This document shows positions 1 through 13,600 of a DNA stretch of 64,000 nt, piece after piece. Numbering within the stretch: position 1 is the stretch's first letter; each line of letters begins with the position of its first letter. Under the pieces are notes generated by a model. It ran no database searches, was not told where the DNA came from, and worked only from the letters and a program-made list of their open reading frames with translations. Location: contig OZ004586.1 of assembly GCA_963924555.1 (NCBI GenBank), positions 2,500,501-2,564,500 on the forward strand. Reading direction: 5' to 3'. The DNA comes from Crambe crambe. Its lineage: Eukaryota > Porifera > Demospongiae > Poecilosclerida > Crambeidae. The position numbers and the translations under genes were made by a program.

Positions 1-630
1 ATGAAAAGAAACTACATTAGGATACATATACGTATGTACGAAATACGTAGCAGTAGAAATTTCCAGCTGTCCACTTCATACTCTATAGATCGTCATACTT
101 CATGTGTATCCACAGAAATTTGAGTGGTCCGGTGTGCTTGTGCATGGAAATTTTTGGATGGCCATGCCGCACTTTTTTGATCAGTAATTATGCTTAGTGT
201 GAATTTTGAGATGATCGTGATTCTTTGGCATCAATGAACTCATTAGTTATACGCAACTTCCATGTCCAACTTACGATGAAAATAAAGTAGCTACTTAAGG
301 TGTGCGGTGTTTCATAGGTGGGTGGTCCGGTGAAAACCGGACCAACCGGAGTGGTCACTGGTGGATACACCCCTATGATTAGGTGATTAGGTTGGTGTTG
401 ATATTTGATAGACTAGACCCTATCATTACAAACACTGGTGTAAGAAGTTGGGGGGGGGATCTCAAGAGAGAGACAACACCCCACAGATGGTTCAGAATGA
501 TTGGGGAGCGTGCCCCAGACTCCCCCTCCCCCCAAGTAGGGTCAGCCCTCCCATGTGTTTTATATCCAATGCAGAACACATAAAAAAAAAATAAATAAAT
601 AAAAAAAAATAATATATATATATATATATA

Positions 631-1077
631 CAAGTGAATGCAAAAAATTTCTTCGAAATAAAAATGTGAAGTAGGGATGCTATTATAACTACAGCTTCAT
701 TATGAAAACCAAGTACTGCAGCATCGAAGCAGTATGGCCCAAAAATCTAGCTGGAATATGTATTATAACTGCATGCAAGAGAGTGAACTTAGTGAAGTGA
801 CCCTTACCCATCATCAAGTACGAGATACTATTCCTACTTCACTCCCTTGGCCCTTGATCATGGGAGTGAAGTAGGAATAGTATCTTGTACTTGATGATGG
901 GTAAGGGTCACTTCACTAAGTTCACTCTCTTGCATGCAGTTATAATACATATTCCAGCTAGATTTTTGGGCCATACTGCTTCGATGCTGCAGTACTTGGT
1001 TTTCATAATGAAGCTGTAGTTATAATAGCATCCCTACTTCACATTTTTATTTCGAAGAAATTTTTTGCATTCACTTG
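631..1077. repeat. Near-perfect 2 x 216 bp palindrome (fold-back element)
   Basis: Arms 631-846 and 862-1077 are reverse complements with equal length; I found a single mismatch by eye. A 15-bp loop (847-861) separates them. A TA-dinucleotide run (612-630) abuts the left arm. Related, diverged sequence recurs near 1500-1580 and 2520-2690, so this is probably one member of a fold-back or MITE family. No coding sequence is visible inside it. Confidence 0.9.
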
Positions 1078-2815
1078 TTTGCATTCTTTTTCTTTGTGAT
1101 TATGAAAATTGATAGACACTAAAGGCTTCCTTGATTGAACTAAATTTATTTAATGATCAGTATTTCATTCTGTTCAGGGAGGAGAGTTTGAAGGATGATC
1201 ATCTGCAGTGTAATGGAGTACTGAAAGGAGTGAACATTTTAAAAAGTGAACAGCATTAGCTAATTGTTACATATGTGATCACTGAAATAATTATTGAGAT
1301 GGTACGTATGTCTTGCTTGAGGGAGGAGTATGGGGAGTTTATGCATTTGGTGTAGTGATCATAATAGTGGATGCCATCAAACGGCCACATCCTGTGCAGG
1401 TGTTATATGAGGAGAACTGCTATTAATTGCCCCACCCCTTTTATGAGGTAATATCGCGAAGATTTTTTTCATACGAGGCTGCAGCACATTATAGATAGCC
1501 CAGCTAGATTTTAGGCTATCCCTACTTAACCTTTTTATTTTTTACGCTCACTTGTTTCTATCCTTTTTCTTAGTGCTTGAAGTTGAATGAGGGAGGCTAC
1601 AGTACAGTACTATACAAAGCCAGCTCTACATAAACCTCTTTTGTAGGTACATACAGTGTCTCTGGTTGAAGAATTTGTTTAGCTACTTAAGTTTTGTTGA
1701 TATAAAACTTTACAGCAACAGCAATGTAAATGACATGTACACAGCATGGTGAAGTGAGCTGACTACACTACAGCCAAGTACTGGCTATAATGCTACTATA
1801 TAGGATGAGCATCTGTACTGTAATTCAGCAAGAACATCATCAGATAATGAATGAAGACCTTGGCTATAGCTAAACTTAAGCTTACGTGGCTCCGCCCATA
1901 AGCCCCGCCCCCTTCAAAATGGCGTAGAAAGATTAGCAGCTGTGTTCCGAGTGCTATCGAATAGTGAAGTAGAGCCTTAGTCAAAACTAATAGCAAAAGA
2001 TCAGCCTCTAGGTGCCGCTCTAACAGATGGCCAAAGCAGAATTTTGATGACTATAGCCAGTAAGTCGGTACGTCGATCTTATTATTATTATTATTATCCT
2101 TATTATTATTATTATTATAAAGAAAAAGAACGAAAAGTCAATTTTAGAACTCGTTTTTTTCTTATGTTGGCGAATGAATTTTTGGCTTTTGAACATTCTC
2201 CTCTCTTCTTTGTAGATATAATAATTCACTGTAGCCTTCTGAGAACCTGTAGAGTAAGGGTAGAAGAGAAAGAAGAGTTTTTAGTTTATACTGTCCTATG
2301 GACTTTGACCTGCCATCCCTACTTAGAGAGTGCTACCGCACTCTCTGATATATAATATGCAGCTATAGCTACCTGGCCATAAGGAGTTGTCATCAAAGTG
2401 TGCTTCATATATGAGTTTGAGGTTGGTGGTGTTACTGAAATCCACTGCTGCTACAAGAACTGGCTCTAATTGCCCTATACATTTTAAACAATGTCATAAT
2501 AACATAGCTAGCTATTATAATGAACGCAAAAAATCCCTTCTAGCCATAAAATAAAGCTATTCCTATCACTCCTTGCCCTCCTAATTTCAATAACCACACC
2601 TATATCACCCAACTTAAATCCCTACTTCACTCCCCCTTCAGCAACAAACAAGTCAAGTAACCCCTTACCCATCATTAGTGGTACATGTCTTAATTAACCT
2701 GTGGAATTTTGCCTGTACTGATATACTTCAGCCATCTGAATATTTTTAATCCGATTATCACCAAACTTGATGCGGCCCTGAAGATAAAAAATATAGTGCC
2801 GATTGTGATTACGAT

Positions 2816-3005
<190 letters not shown>

Positions 3006-3103
3006 ACTTCTCACACATTAGCTCTGTATAACTCATGATTACTACAATGTGAAGATATGTATATGCATACAGTCAAGTAAATTATGACAGATAATTTCAT
3101 CAA

Positions 3104-3107
<4 letters not shown>

Positions 3108-3147
<40 letters not shown>
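3108..3147. repeat. (CT)n microsatellite
   Basis: About 20 TC/CT units located 38 bp beyond the 3' end of the gene A reading frame, on the 3' side of that minus-strand gene. Confidence 0.95.
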
Positions 3148-3150
<3 letters not shown>

Positions 3151-3184
3151 CATGCCTTTCTACCGGGGATTGTTGCTATACGTA

Positions 3185-3190
3185 TTTATT
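3185..3190 (-). promoter_or_regulatory. AATAAA polyadenylation hexamer overlapping gene A stop
   Basis: On the minus strand the hexamer AATAAA contains the in-frame TAA that ends the read-through of gene A exon 8. A hexamer at this place would allow cleavage shortly downstream, before the CT/GA tracts. Use is inferred. Confidence 0.45.
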
Positions 3191-6100
3191 GTATGTATGT
3201 ATGTATAGCTGTGGATAATATATCCAGTTCTATTGCAGCTGAGTTTACAGTTAGTCCAATGAAGTCCGTGTCAATGATGTTATCAAGCATCAACTTCAGC
3301 ATTTTTGAGTTGTTGTAGGTAAAGTCCTCTGGGCCAAAGTTGTCCCCTGTCTCTAGGTTAGAGTTGAACTGGGCAAGAAGTTTGTTGATGGTTTCATTCT
3401 CTCTCAAAGCTACATGTATGGCCATAAAATTAAGTTAAATTTTTTGCTACATACATGAATCAATGTTCAATACCTGTCAATGTTTTATTGAGAGCTCTAG
3501 CATAGGTCCAAGTAGCATCATAGCATTGCTGAGCATATATGGTTGGCTCCAGGTTGAATGAAGGATCTGATGAGTTTATTAAATGATTATATTCTTCATA
3601 AAATCTGTTTCCATTCTACAATGAATAGAGAGGAATATTTTGTGTGAATGCATAGCATGTGTGGGAATTTTTCATGGATTTTTGAAAAAAAAAATTTTTT
3701 TAAGTATTTACAGACACCTTTGATTGTGGTACTGAATTTTAAATCTAGTGATTTTAGTGAAAGGGATCTGCAAAATTGTTAACTTTATATAGCTACGTAC
3801 ATCAATCATGAAGTCATTAATCAATGGAATCTATTAAAACTGCATCAGCAAAAAGACATATCACAATCAGGATAGCCACAAAGTAATACCCACCATCAAT
3901 TTTTGCAAAGCCACAGAAAGTTTACCCTGTGAAATTTTACACTGTCAATTTATAGCTAACTTACATTTCCACTATCTATCACTTTGGAGTAATTCTTTAG
4001 GAACTCGTCTTGAATCACAGTCATAGAATGACGCAGAATATGTTCTCTGTCGGCTACAGAACACTGATACCTCTCCATCAGAGTCCTCTGTGTGGCATCG
4101 TCTCCAACCCACCATCTCTCACTATACCACCCAGGCATAATGAACTGGTAACGAGGGTAGTGCTTATTTTCTTGAAGAGCCTGTAGAGTACATGCATTTA
4201 AATTTTGGGAAATTAATTTAAAAACAACAACAACAACAACAAACAACAACAACAACAACAACAACAATAACAACAAATAAACAAATAAAAAACATTATTC
4301 AGCAAGCGAGCAGAGTGAGCGAGCTGACTCAGTCATGACATTTTGAATTTGTATATTATGTATGTCTAGGTCTACACTCCAAAATGTCCCAGGTGTTAGC
4401 TGATATTGATTGATGATTGATTGATGATTGATCTCTAACTCATTCCAACATAATTATTAGAAGTCTTGGGGCTGAAATTTGGTGTGGAGATAATCCATAC
4501 CCATGACATAAAATGGGACAATATTTAATCAAAAACAGGACTAAGATGATTTCACTCAGGATTGTCACACAAATAATCTATCTGAAAGTTGGAGTATCAA
4601 CAACAATAGTTTATAATAACAAATTACCTTGCATATAACTTCTACAGTTTGAGTAGAATACATCGAGAGAAGGAAAATGCGTGCTTCAGGGTCCTATAAA
4701 TGAAAGATGTGGACATAACATTTATGCATCTTATTATATCACTTACAAACAGTCTGTCCTCAAGAGATTGTATACCTTCTGACGTGACGAATCTGATTTC
4801 TGTGTAGTTTATGTTACTAGATCGTAATAGTTCAGTAGCAAGATCCATAACCTGTTGAAGCAATAACCAGTAGAGCTTAAGGGGCTATTAATTCCCACCT
4901 CTCTAAGTAACTACCAGATCACTAGGTACGTAGCTACTAGAGAAAAGCAAGCATTGTGGCATGCTCAGTTTACCCAAGGTCGTCATGAGATAAACAGCAA
5001 TGTTAGAACAGATATAGCTAATATAGCAGAAATCCCTAATCAACTTGCTAGCATGGGGCAAGTGAGCCCCAACAGTATATACCTACAGAGGAAGCTCCAA
5101 TAATGGACACACTTGGGACCCACCTGTAACATTAATATCTTATGCAACATTATTATCATCACACTATGCATTATTTATGATTCATGCGATCCTCTCAAGA
5201 AAGAATAATCCTATACCTTTATATAAAAATAATCTCTGATATTTCTCTAGCTCAGGTCAAACACGAGGTATCTCTTAGCTACGTAGCTAGCTCTCATGTG
5301 AGTGATGTCTTCTTTTAGAATGTTCTTTATTGTGTGATACCTACCCCAGTAAAGAGTGTCTCGTCTTGAGTGATGATGGCCACTCTTCTCCATCCAAAGT
5401 GTTTCACAATTCCAACATAACCATATGCCAGGAAGACATCAGAGGAGAGCATTTGGAAATAGGACCTGAATTGTTCCCGGTCGGAGAGAGCAGGGGAAGA
5501 CGAAACACAGGAAATCTATAAAATAGGATAATGGCACCTCAAAAAAAATTTATAATGGACACATTAATTTTGTTTTGTCCAGCTGTCCTCTCTTCAGGGG
5601 CAAATAGATCAATGCATCAATACCATCCATAGCTCATAGGCGGTGGAACAGGTACAGCTTATGCACGAGATATATCTATCTATGCTTATTATAGCTAGAA
5701 TGAACCTGAGTTAAGTTGAAGTAGTAAGCCACTTCAGCAGTTGGTTCTGTAGCTACAGAGCATCCTGCACCTATAACCCCCACCTTGATGGGAGGTTGCG
5801 TGGTCTGGGCAAAGAAGGATGTCAGGGCAACCTGCCTGCTACACTACGTATCATGAAGAAAAAAAAACAACAACAAGAATTTAAGGGAGGATTATCCCAT
5901 AAAAAATAGAATTTGTGGAACCTCCAAAAAATGGATAACACTTTGAGACCTGTGCAGCCTTTGTAGAGAGATTATCTTCCTCAGATTGTCCTTTTTTGAG
6001 AGGTTTGGAATGTCCTTTATTGGAGGTTCCACTCTATAATGTACACATAATCAATTATGCTCTACTGATTCTACGTATACATGGTTAACTAGCTCATTAG

Positions 6101-6610
6101 TTGGAAAGGTGATGGAGCTTGCAAAGAATGCTGGTGAGAGAGAAAAAAACAGCAACAAAACATGTTTACAAAAAATAGCTGCATGTATGCAAGTTGTTGT
6201 CATGGATTATTAATTTTAGTGTGATGATTGATCAATAATATAGTTAGTTATAGTGGACAAACACAAACAGTAAATTTGCAGCTTGTGGAAATAGTTTCTG
6301 TTTTCTTTGAAGATAGATCAATGCATCAATACCATCCATAGCTCATAGGCGGTGGAACAGGTACAGCTTATGCACGTGCTTATGCAGCTTATGTCTTCTT
6401 TGAAGATAAAAGGAAACAGATGCATGCAGGTACGGGTGTAGTAGCTAGCTACTCTGGCGGTGCAAAGTAATAATCAATATTATGATTTTCGTGTGATCTT
6501 TAAGATAACTAAGTATATTACTATTGGGACAAAACCTCAGCTGTATACGTACATTAAAGAATCAATAACCTCTCCATGCACACAGTTTCGGTCAGGGGAT
6601 CAATGGAGAT

Positions 6611-6682
<72 letters not shown>

Positions 6683-7384
6683 TTAGGGCCTACTTATCTA
6701 CAACCCTAATATTGCATACTGGATGAAATTGATAACTGGTGATTTGCAGGGGGTGAATTTCTGGTAGATAAACATTTGCTGTTCACTGTTTACCAACTGG
6801 TACCCGAAGAATGAAGGTTTGGTGATGTGAATCAAATCTGGTAAGCTAGCTAGCTAGGCACATAGCTATGATATATCATTAAATACTTTATCCTTAAGTA
6901 GGATTGTGCAACATGCAGTTAGCTATTATGATCAGTGTGTTGGCTAGGTGATATACGTAGGTAATTATGCATTGATTGATTATTCAGCTAATAGCTGTTG
7001 TCATTATTACTGCTGAAATTGTCTAAAAGTATTACACTCTATTTCATTCATCAGTCAACTTACATTTGAGTCCTTGAGTGTATAGTGGAGTGTGTATCCA
7101 GGTAACATAGAAGGGTCACTGTTGATCTCATCCAGTGCTATCTGCACACCTGGAATCGCTCCATTACTCTTATAAATTCCTCCAAAAGAGATCAAGAAAG
7201 CAATGAAAAGTGGACAGGTCTGATTGTCTGGGTCACAGTATCGACTGTTCAGTAGTAAACTGTTGTTAACTTCAGGATAGATCTGCTTGTAGATGCCCAT
7301 CCTTCTACCTTTTGCAGGTATTAAGGTCAATGAAAAGATGATTAGAAGCAAGCAAGCTGCTGAATACTTTCTTAGTGTCATCAT
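3186..7384 (-). CDS. Gene A: GABA-B-like receptor reduced to a Venus flytrap domain
   Basis: Minus-strand gene; exons (high to low): 7384-7064, 5843-5706, 5515-5345, 4851-4747, 4693-4628, 4180-3965, 3615-3474, 3409-3249. Each has GT-AG borders and the phase of its paralogs; joined they encode about 440 residues without a stop. They cover a signal peptide (from Met 7384 or 7381; hydrophobic core ACLLLIIFSLTLI) and the VFT ligand domain, with the GWY motif and the SSSPALS motif that aligns with human GB1. The equivalents of exons 9-17 (end of VFT, seven TM helices, tail) are absent. If the last donor is not used, the frame runs 20 more codons to a TAA at 3188-3186 that overlaps an AATAAA (3190-3185). 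The product would then be a secreted binding protein of about 460 aa; a pseudogene is the alternative. Confidence 0.75.
4230..4281. repeat. (AAC)n microsatellite in gene A intron 5
   Basis: AAC/ACA trinucleotide run with minor interruptions. The same AAC or TTG repeat type recurs at many intronic and 3'-flank positions of this cluster. Confidence 0.9.
5918..6045. repeat. Interspersed repeat of the 'TGGAACCTC' inverted-repeat family
   Basis: Starts with GTGGAACCTCC and ends with GGAGGTTCCAC, an inverted terminal pair, with inner phrases (AGAGAGATTATC, TGTCCTTTATTGGAGG) that recur in the copies near 11804, 16994, 31588, 40045, 44741, 46495 and 59820. Non-autonomous MITE-like repeat; lies in intron 1 of gene A. 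Confidence 0.7.
6613..6678. repeat. (GT)n microsatellite in gene A intron 1
   Basis: 33 uninterrupted GT units. Confidence 0.97.
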
Positions 7385-7567
7385 TTCCACACGCTAAAGC
7401 TATGCATGAGCCAGGTCTAGATTTACACCACTAATGCATTAATCCTTGCGCATGAGCAGTCACTACCACTTCCGGACCACGCCCAATCATTTCTTGTTAT
7501 AATTAGCCTGCGGCAGCTATGAAGCTGGCCAATCGCTAAACTTGAAGCTGGGGGTTAGTCGTGAATA
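7385..7567. promoter_or_regulatory. Bidirectional promoter between genes A and B
   Basis: The two start codons face away from each other across only 183 bp. The interval is richer in GC than its surroundings and contains an ETS-type core (CACTTCCGG), a GC/KLF-type box (ACCACGCCC) and CCAAT-type motifs (CCCAATCA, GCCAATCG). No clear TATA box. The motif reading is from consensus knowledge; promoter activity is inferred. Confidence 0.6.
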
Positions 7568-10500
7568 ATGAAATCGCTTTGGCTTGCATCCTATGCATTC
7601 TTGCTTACATATCCCCTGCTTATCTGTTGGACCAGTGGTGTAAAAGATATCTATAAGCAGATCTATCCTCCACTTAATGAAAGTTTACTGAACAGTCAAG
7701 ACTACTGTGACCCAGACAGCAATCAGACCTGCCCACTTTTCATTGCTTTCTTGAGCTCATTTGGAGGAATTTATAAGAGCAATGGAGGAATTCCAGGTGT
7801 GCAGATAGCACTGGACGAGATCAACAGAGACTCTTCTATGCTACCTGGGTACTCTCTCCACTATACACTCAAGGACTCAAATGTAAGTTAATTAAGTTTC
7901 ACTTGTATCCATGAGGATAATTTTTTTTTAATTTTACCCCTTAATGCGACAGTCTACATGGCTGGATAAAAGTAAAAATCAATGATGCTTCTTGTAGCTA
8001 GCTAGCTACAGTATATCAGAAGTAGCTGCTCACTTTATCAGTACAGCTTTTTACTTTATGATGTGCATCTGAGTTGCAAAGTAGCTATACGTAAGTGATT
8101 GCTTAATCTAACTTCTATATGTAGCTATAATATTATCACCATGATCTTTCGATGGTATTTGTGCAAGAAGTATAATAATGCAATATTCATTGGATAATAT
8201 TATTATCATGCCTGTAAATAAACAAATCACAAGTAAATGATGCTGCATGTGATAACCATATCAGAGCTAGAACTTTGAACCTTCTTAGCAGCTGTGGTTA
8301 GATATTTAACCTGGCCTGGCTTATCTTCCCCACTCCATACAGGAAATATTAGCAGCATGAAATCACATGATAAACTGATCATAATCACAGCATTCATAAA
8401 TAATACCACAACATATGATTGTTTTTAGAAGTGACCATTTGTATTGTTGCACAGGATACAGTTTATACAACTGCATGGAGGGTGTAGGATCAGGTTTCTT
8501 ATAGGTCCTTGTAAGCCACTACCTATTTCTTGTTCCTGAAATCTACACTATATCACTTTTCTAACTACCAACATAAACTCCATTGTAATTTGAATCATTT
8601 AAGTTTCAAATGCTTCCCTGTAATTAGATTTTGCTCTATGATGATGACAAAACTGGATCATTTGTGGCAATAATTATTGTAGGCTCATAGGTTCCCATGT
8701 ACAATTAAATTCCTCTCTGTTGCGATGTTCAATATATAATACATGAGCACAGCCATCATAATATTATATTGATCTCCTTTATATAATATTATGTAATGTG
8801 ACTATACTACCCTACTACCATGTGACATAGCAACTATGAAATGTAAGACTTACATATCTATAGTTTGGCCACTCTATAATGAATCCAATTTCAAGGGACC
8901 ATATTCCATTGTATGTATGAAATTTGAGCCACCTCTCAAATCAGGTGGTCATGCACACTTTTTATCCACACAATAGTAGCACACATACACTGAAAGGTTC
9001 TTCTATAGTTCTGTACGCAGCTATACTGAGTAGAGTAGCTAATTCATGCATGATTATAACAATCAAGACTGTCAATGTAATTACATGTCCATGCATGCAT
9101 ATGCTCTTATGGATGACTGATGGCACTGTCTGTGTACTTAGAGTGGAAGTAATCAAGCACCAGCACTACATCCCATGATCCCCAGGCCTGTCATATTAGC
9201 TGTGTATATGCAGTTAATAATGCAGTTAATATGTTGATACATGACTGTGTAGTCATTTAATGCTTGCCAGGGAAATAATATAATTAAAGCATTGGGGGGA
9301 TAGGATAATGCTATTATGGGCTATAAGGCAATGTAGCTAAAGTCAACAAAATTTCTGCTAGTTTTATGATCATTGGAGATACATTTTGCCCTGTTATATA
9401 ATAGTTATTATTGTTGATCGTGCAGGAACCTTCATGGCTGATAAATCATATTATGCTGGGCTCCTATACGTACATGATTACAACATACATAGCATTTTGA
9501 TGTTTATTAGTGTTTTCATTGCAATGCCAGTCTCAAATACTATAGACGTACGTATATACGTACATGGGGACTCTTTAAAATTCACTCACGACTACTAGTG
9601 GCCATGGTCTGGACATTTTGTGTAGAGATAATCTAACCATTATGGAACACAGGATAGAAATTTGGAACAAGGAAATTCTGTAAATAAATATTCACTTTCT
9701 ACATGGGAATAATAATAATTCAACCATGCATATAATTATTGTTATGCAGGAAAAAAAAATTCATATAAATATCTAGGCTACATATGTACAGACTACAATA
9801 GTTTTATAGGCAGTCACTGGGATGTCATGAGGGATCGCGTGACACACATACAATTATAGACAATCTTCGAGTTTGCTATTTTGATATTGAATAGCAGTGG
9901 CCTTGATTGACTGTACCTGGAAGTTTGCATACTACATAGCTAAGTACGTACATGGGGCTATTAGATTAGCCTTTTCTTTGCACTAATTAAGAGTTAAGTG
10001 ATAATATTGGTACATGGTATTTTAAGTGGCAGCGCAAGCAAGAGCAATGTGCTGTACTAATTAGCCATACCATGCATGGTTTTGGTTTTGACCTCTGCCA
10101 TCTGATCAGCATGCCAATGACTGTGGTAAATCAAGTGGGGAAATATTTAAGGTTTCTGGAAGCTATAGGCATGGTCAATCTAGGCTATTAACTAATTCAA
10201 TAATAGCTCGAGGCCAACAATGGATTATGTTGTGGTGACATGGATCTTTAATTAAAGTAGCCAGTAATGTTGTGGCATGATGAGAAGACTCAAGATACTA
10301 ATGATATTGCCATTTCAGTACAACTCCACAACATGGCGGCATGCACAGTTAGTGTATGGCATGCAGAAGCAGTACAAATAACAGAGTCTAAATATATAGC
10401 TAAGATGATATTCCAGCAGCTAAAACAGGGCTATATCAAATGACACTGATTCACAGAAAACCCACACGGAGTTCTAACTTCTAGAGATTGGAATTCGATA

Positions 10501-10587
10501 GAATGATGTATAGCCATGTGTAACTTTAAGAGCTGCTTGATGATGATATAGGATGGAGTGTAGCTAGCTACTTAAAACAACAACAGT

Positions 10588-10618
<31 letters not shown>

Positions 10619-13600
10619 GCAACAACAACAATAAAAATATCATATGTAGCTAGCTGCTTGCAACCTAGCTGAGAATTGTACAGTTGAGATAAAATTATGC
10701 CTTTTTACACTGTCCGACAGTTAATTTGACCTGAGAATAAATTAATGTCCCACATACATTCAGTGCCTGGTATGGTATGCTACTGCTATATGGGTGGGTG
10801 GCTGCATAGTTATGAATTATGGTTCTGACTTACATGGGCAGAGGAACTGTAGTAGTGAAACATCTGATGGTTATTTATTAGAAAGGAAGCGGTGGAACAC
10901 AGCTGTGAAAATGAACCATGTTTTCATTTATGGTGCATAGATGTGAGTAATGTTTATACACTGTAAGATCAATGGTAGAATAATGTTGTGGGTTACCATG
11001 TAGCCACACACCAGGGAAATGGTGAATTACATCATAATGGGATTATTGTGATAACTACAATGATAAATATGATGCCTGTAATTTCCTATAATAATTCATG
11101 GTATAATATAACTATTATCAGTGCACAACAAACATCTTCTTTTCCCCCTCCTCACTTCAGTGTAGCAGACAAGTAGCCCTGTCATCGTTTTACACTCAGA
11201 TGTTTCAGCCCCCTACCAAGTTGGGGGTCATAGGTTCAGGGTGCTCTGTGGCTACAGAAGCAACTGCTGAAGTGGCTTATTACTTCAACCTGACTCAGGT
11301 ACTACTAGAGATATTATAGGTGGTGTGCTATTTATAGCTATAGGTGGTATGCTATTTATAGCTACATATAGCTAGCTAGCAAGTTCTTGTGGTAGATCAG
11401 CCATTACACTTCTTACATGCAGCTCTCCTGTTTTTCATCCTCTCCTGCTCTCTCTAACCGGAACCAATTCAGGTCTCATTTCCAGTTACTCTCCTCTGAT
11501 ATAAATCTGGCGAATGGATACTTTGGAATCATAAAGCAGTTTGGCTGGAGGAAAGTGGCCATCATACTTCAAAATGAAAATCTCTTCATTCAGGTAATAC
11601 AGCTCTGCATCGTTTACATGTATCTAATTATGCATTGAAACAAAAATTTACGTAAGTGATGAGGTCGATATAGCATAGAACCTGCAGGATATACAGGTCT
11701 AGACTCAGATTAATTTTCTCTGCCAGTTAGCGACCTGGAGTTTCATAGCTACTGTGGGTCAACAATATCACTTAATGATTACATAATAGCAAGGAATGGA
11801 ATACAGTGAAACCGCCAATAAAGGACACCCTGAAAGAGGTCAAACCTCTCAATCAATCTAAAGTACCTTTGTAAACACAAAGTAACTTCCAAAAGAGGAC
11901 AACCTCTCTTCTCTATAAGGGACAAAAAGCTGGGTCCCATTGCCAAGTCTGCCCATTATTCGGACGTTCCAGTTTAATTTGTAGACGACTACAATTAGGA
12001 GTAAAAGCTACAGAGAATGAGGGTACCTTAGAGAGCTTTGAACTTGATCTGGAGAGCTTTGAACTTAATCTGGAGTAAAAGTGATGGTAACTTTGAACTT
12101 TACTGGGGAAATGCAAGCATTGTGGGACGAGTGTGCATGCTCAGTTTACCCAAGGTTGTCACAAAAAGCCGCAACGTTTATAACTATAAGGTCATCATCA
12201 CGGTCATACAATTGAAACGACATGGCAAATCATTTATTCACACATGTTCTCTGCATGGGCTTATTATTTTGGACATCAGACTATTGGTAAGCAAGGCAAA
12301 AGCCCCTCTTGGTAAAGATTGTTGCAAGAATGCAAGAACGTTTCGAACGTTTATGTTGAAATTCAGTATGACATTTCCCCATCATTCCTGGGAAAAAAAG
12401 GCATTTCAGTATGACATTTTCCCCATGATTCCTGGAAAAAAAAGAGAGACAATACACTATACTTTTTGGGTATATGTAGTACGTATAACTTCCTACCTTT
12501 TGTAGTAACAGTTACCCTGTAGCACCTGTTCTTTCCTGCATGTATTGTCTACTTGTCCTTGATGTACATAGACTTTGAGATCTAAGGATGACAGTTACCA
12601 CGGTAGCTATGCCTGTTCTTTCCTGCGTGTATTGTCTACTTTCCCTAGACCTGTAATGTAGGAAATTGAGATCTAAGGGATGCTCTTATGCAAGAGACTA
12701 GAGTACATGCAATATGTAATGATCCATGGGAAATTGAGATCTAAAGATGTTTTGTACAAGCTAGGCTATAGTGTTAACTAGTATACATGTGTGTGGTATA
12801 ATTGCTGCTCATACATTTATTATCATAATCTTCTTCCACATAACTGTTATTTTTGATAGGTTAAAAAATATAGCAGACAACAACAACAATAACAACAACA
12901 GCAACAACAATCTCAACCTCAATAACAATAACCGTTGCTAGCCCAATTAAAACCATTCGAACCTATTTATAGCCATAATTATGTATTCATCCATTGACAT
13001 TGACCATATAGCATGCATGAAATTGGGGTGATTTAATTGTTTTATTATAAGCTCTAGGAATAATAAGTAATAATGACTTCAATGGAAGAGTCAAGTTTTA
13101 CATGTGCACACTTTTTTTTAAAGGTTGCGATTGCTTTTACTAACCAGCTGCAACGCAGTGAGATAACCTACACAGAGACTCTATTTCTTACTTCTAGAGG
13201 TGTGGACTCTCTAGAAGATCAACTTTTTGTGAGTTTAAATAGGTCCAAAAAAAGTTTAGAGATCATGTTTATGGTCATACAGGATCCTGAGGCTCGAATC
13301 TTTCTTCTTTTGATGTATCCACCCCAAGCCAGAGAAGTTTTATGCAAGGTACGTAACATGTGACTGTCAATTGAACTTCTGTCACATGTTCTGTAATGCA
13401 TAGACTATCTCTATACCAAATTTCCAGACCATGGCTACTATCATAGTCATGAGTTATGGTGAGGCAAAATTTAAAAATTGATGCGTCTAACTATTTGGGA
13501 CTGTCATTATTATAGCTAGCTACTGCAGAGTTTATTATGATATGGTAGCAGATCCAGGATTTCAGGGTGGAGGGGGAGAGAGGAAGAGGAGAGGAAAAGG

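Noticed and set aside
3186-3425. Calling gene A simply a pseudogene
   Set aside because: All eight VFT exons have intact frames, phases and splice sites, and a stop with AATAAA follows; truncated but possibly functional is the fairer call.
12038-12505. 155-codon open frame on the plus strand in gene B intron 3
   Set aside because: It has no good ATG at its start, its first part overlaps an interspersed repeat phrase also seen near 4940-5000, and no family is recognisable. Treated as intronic.
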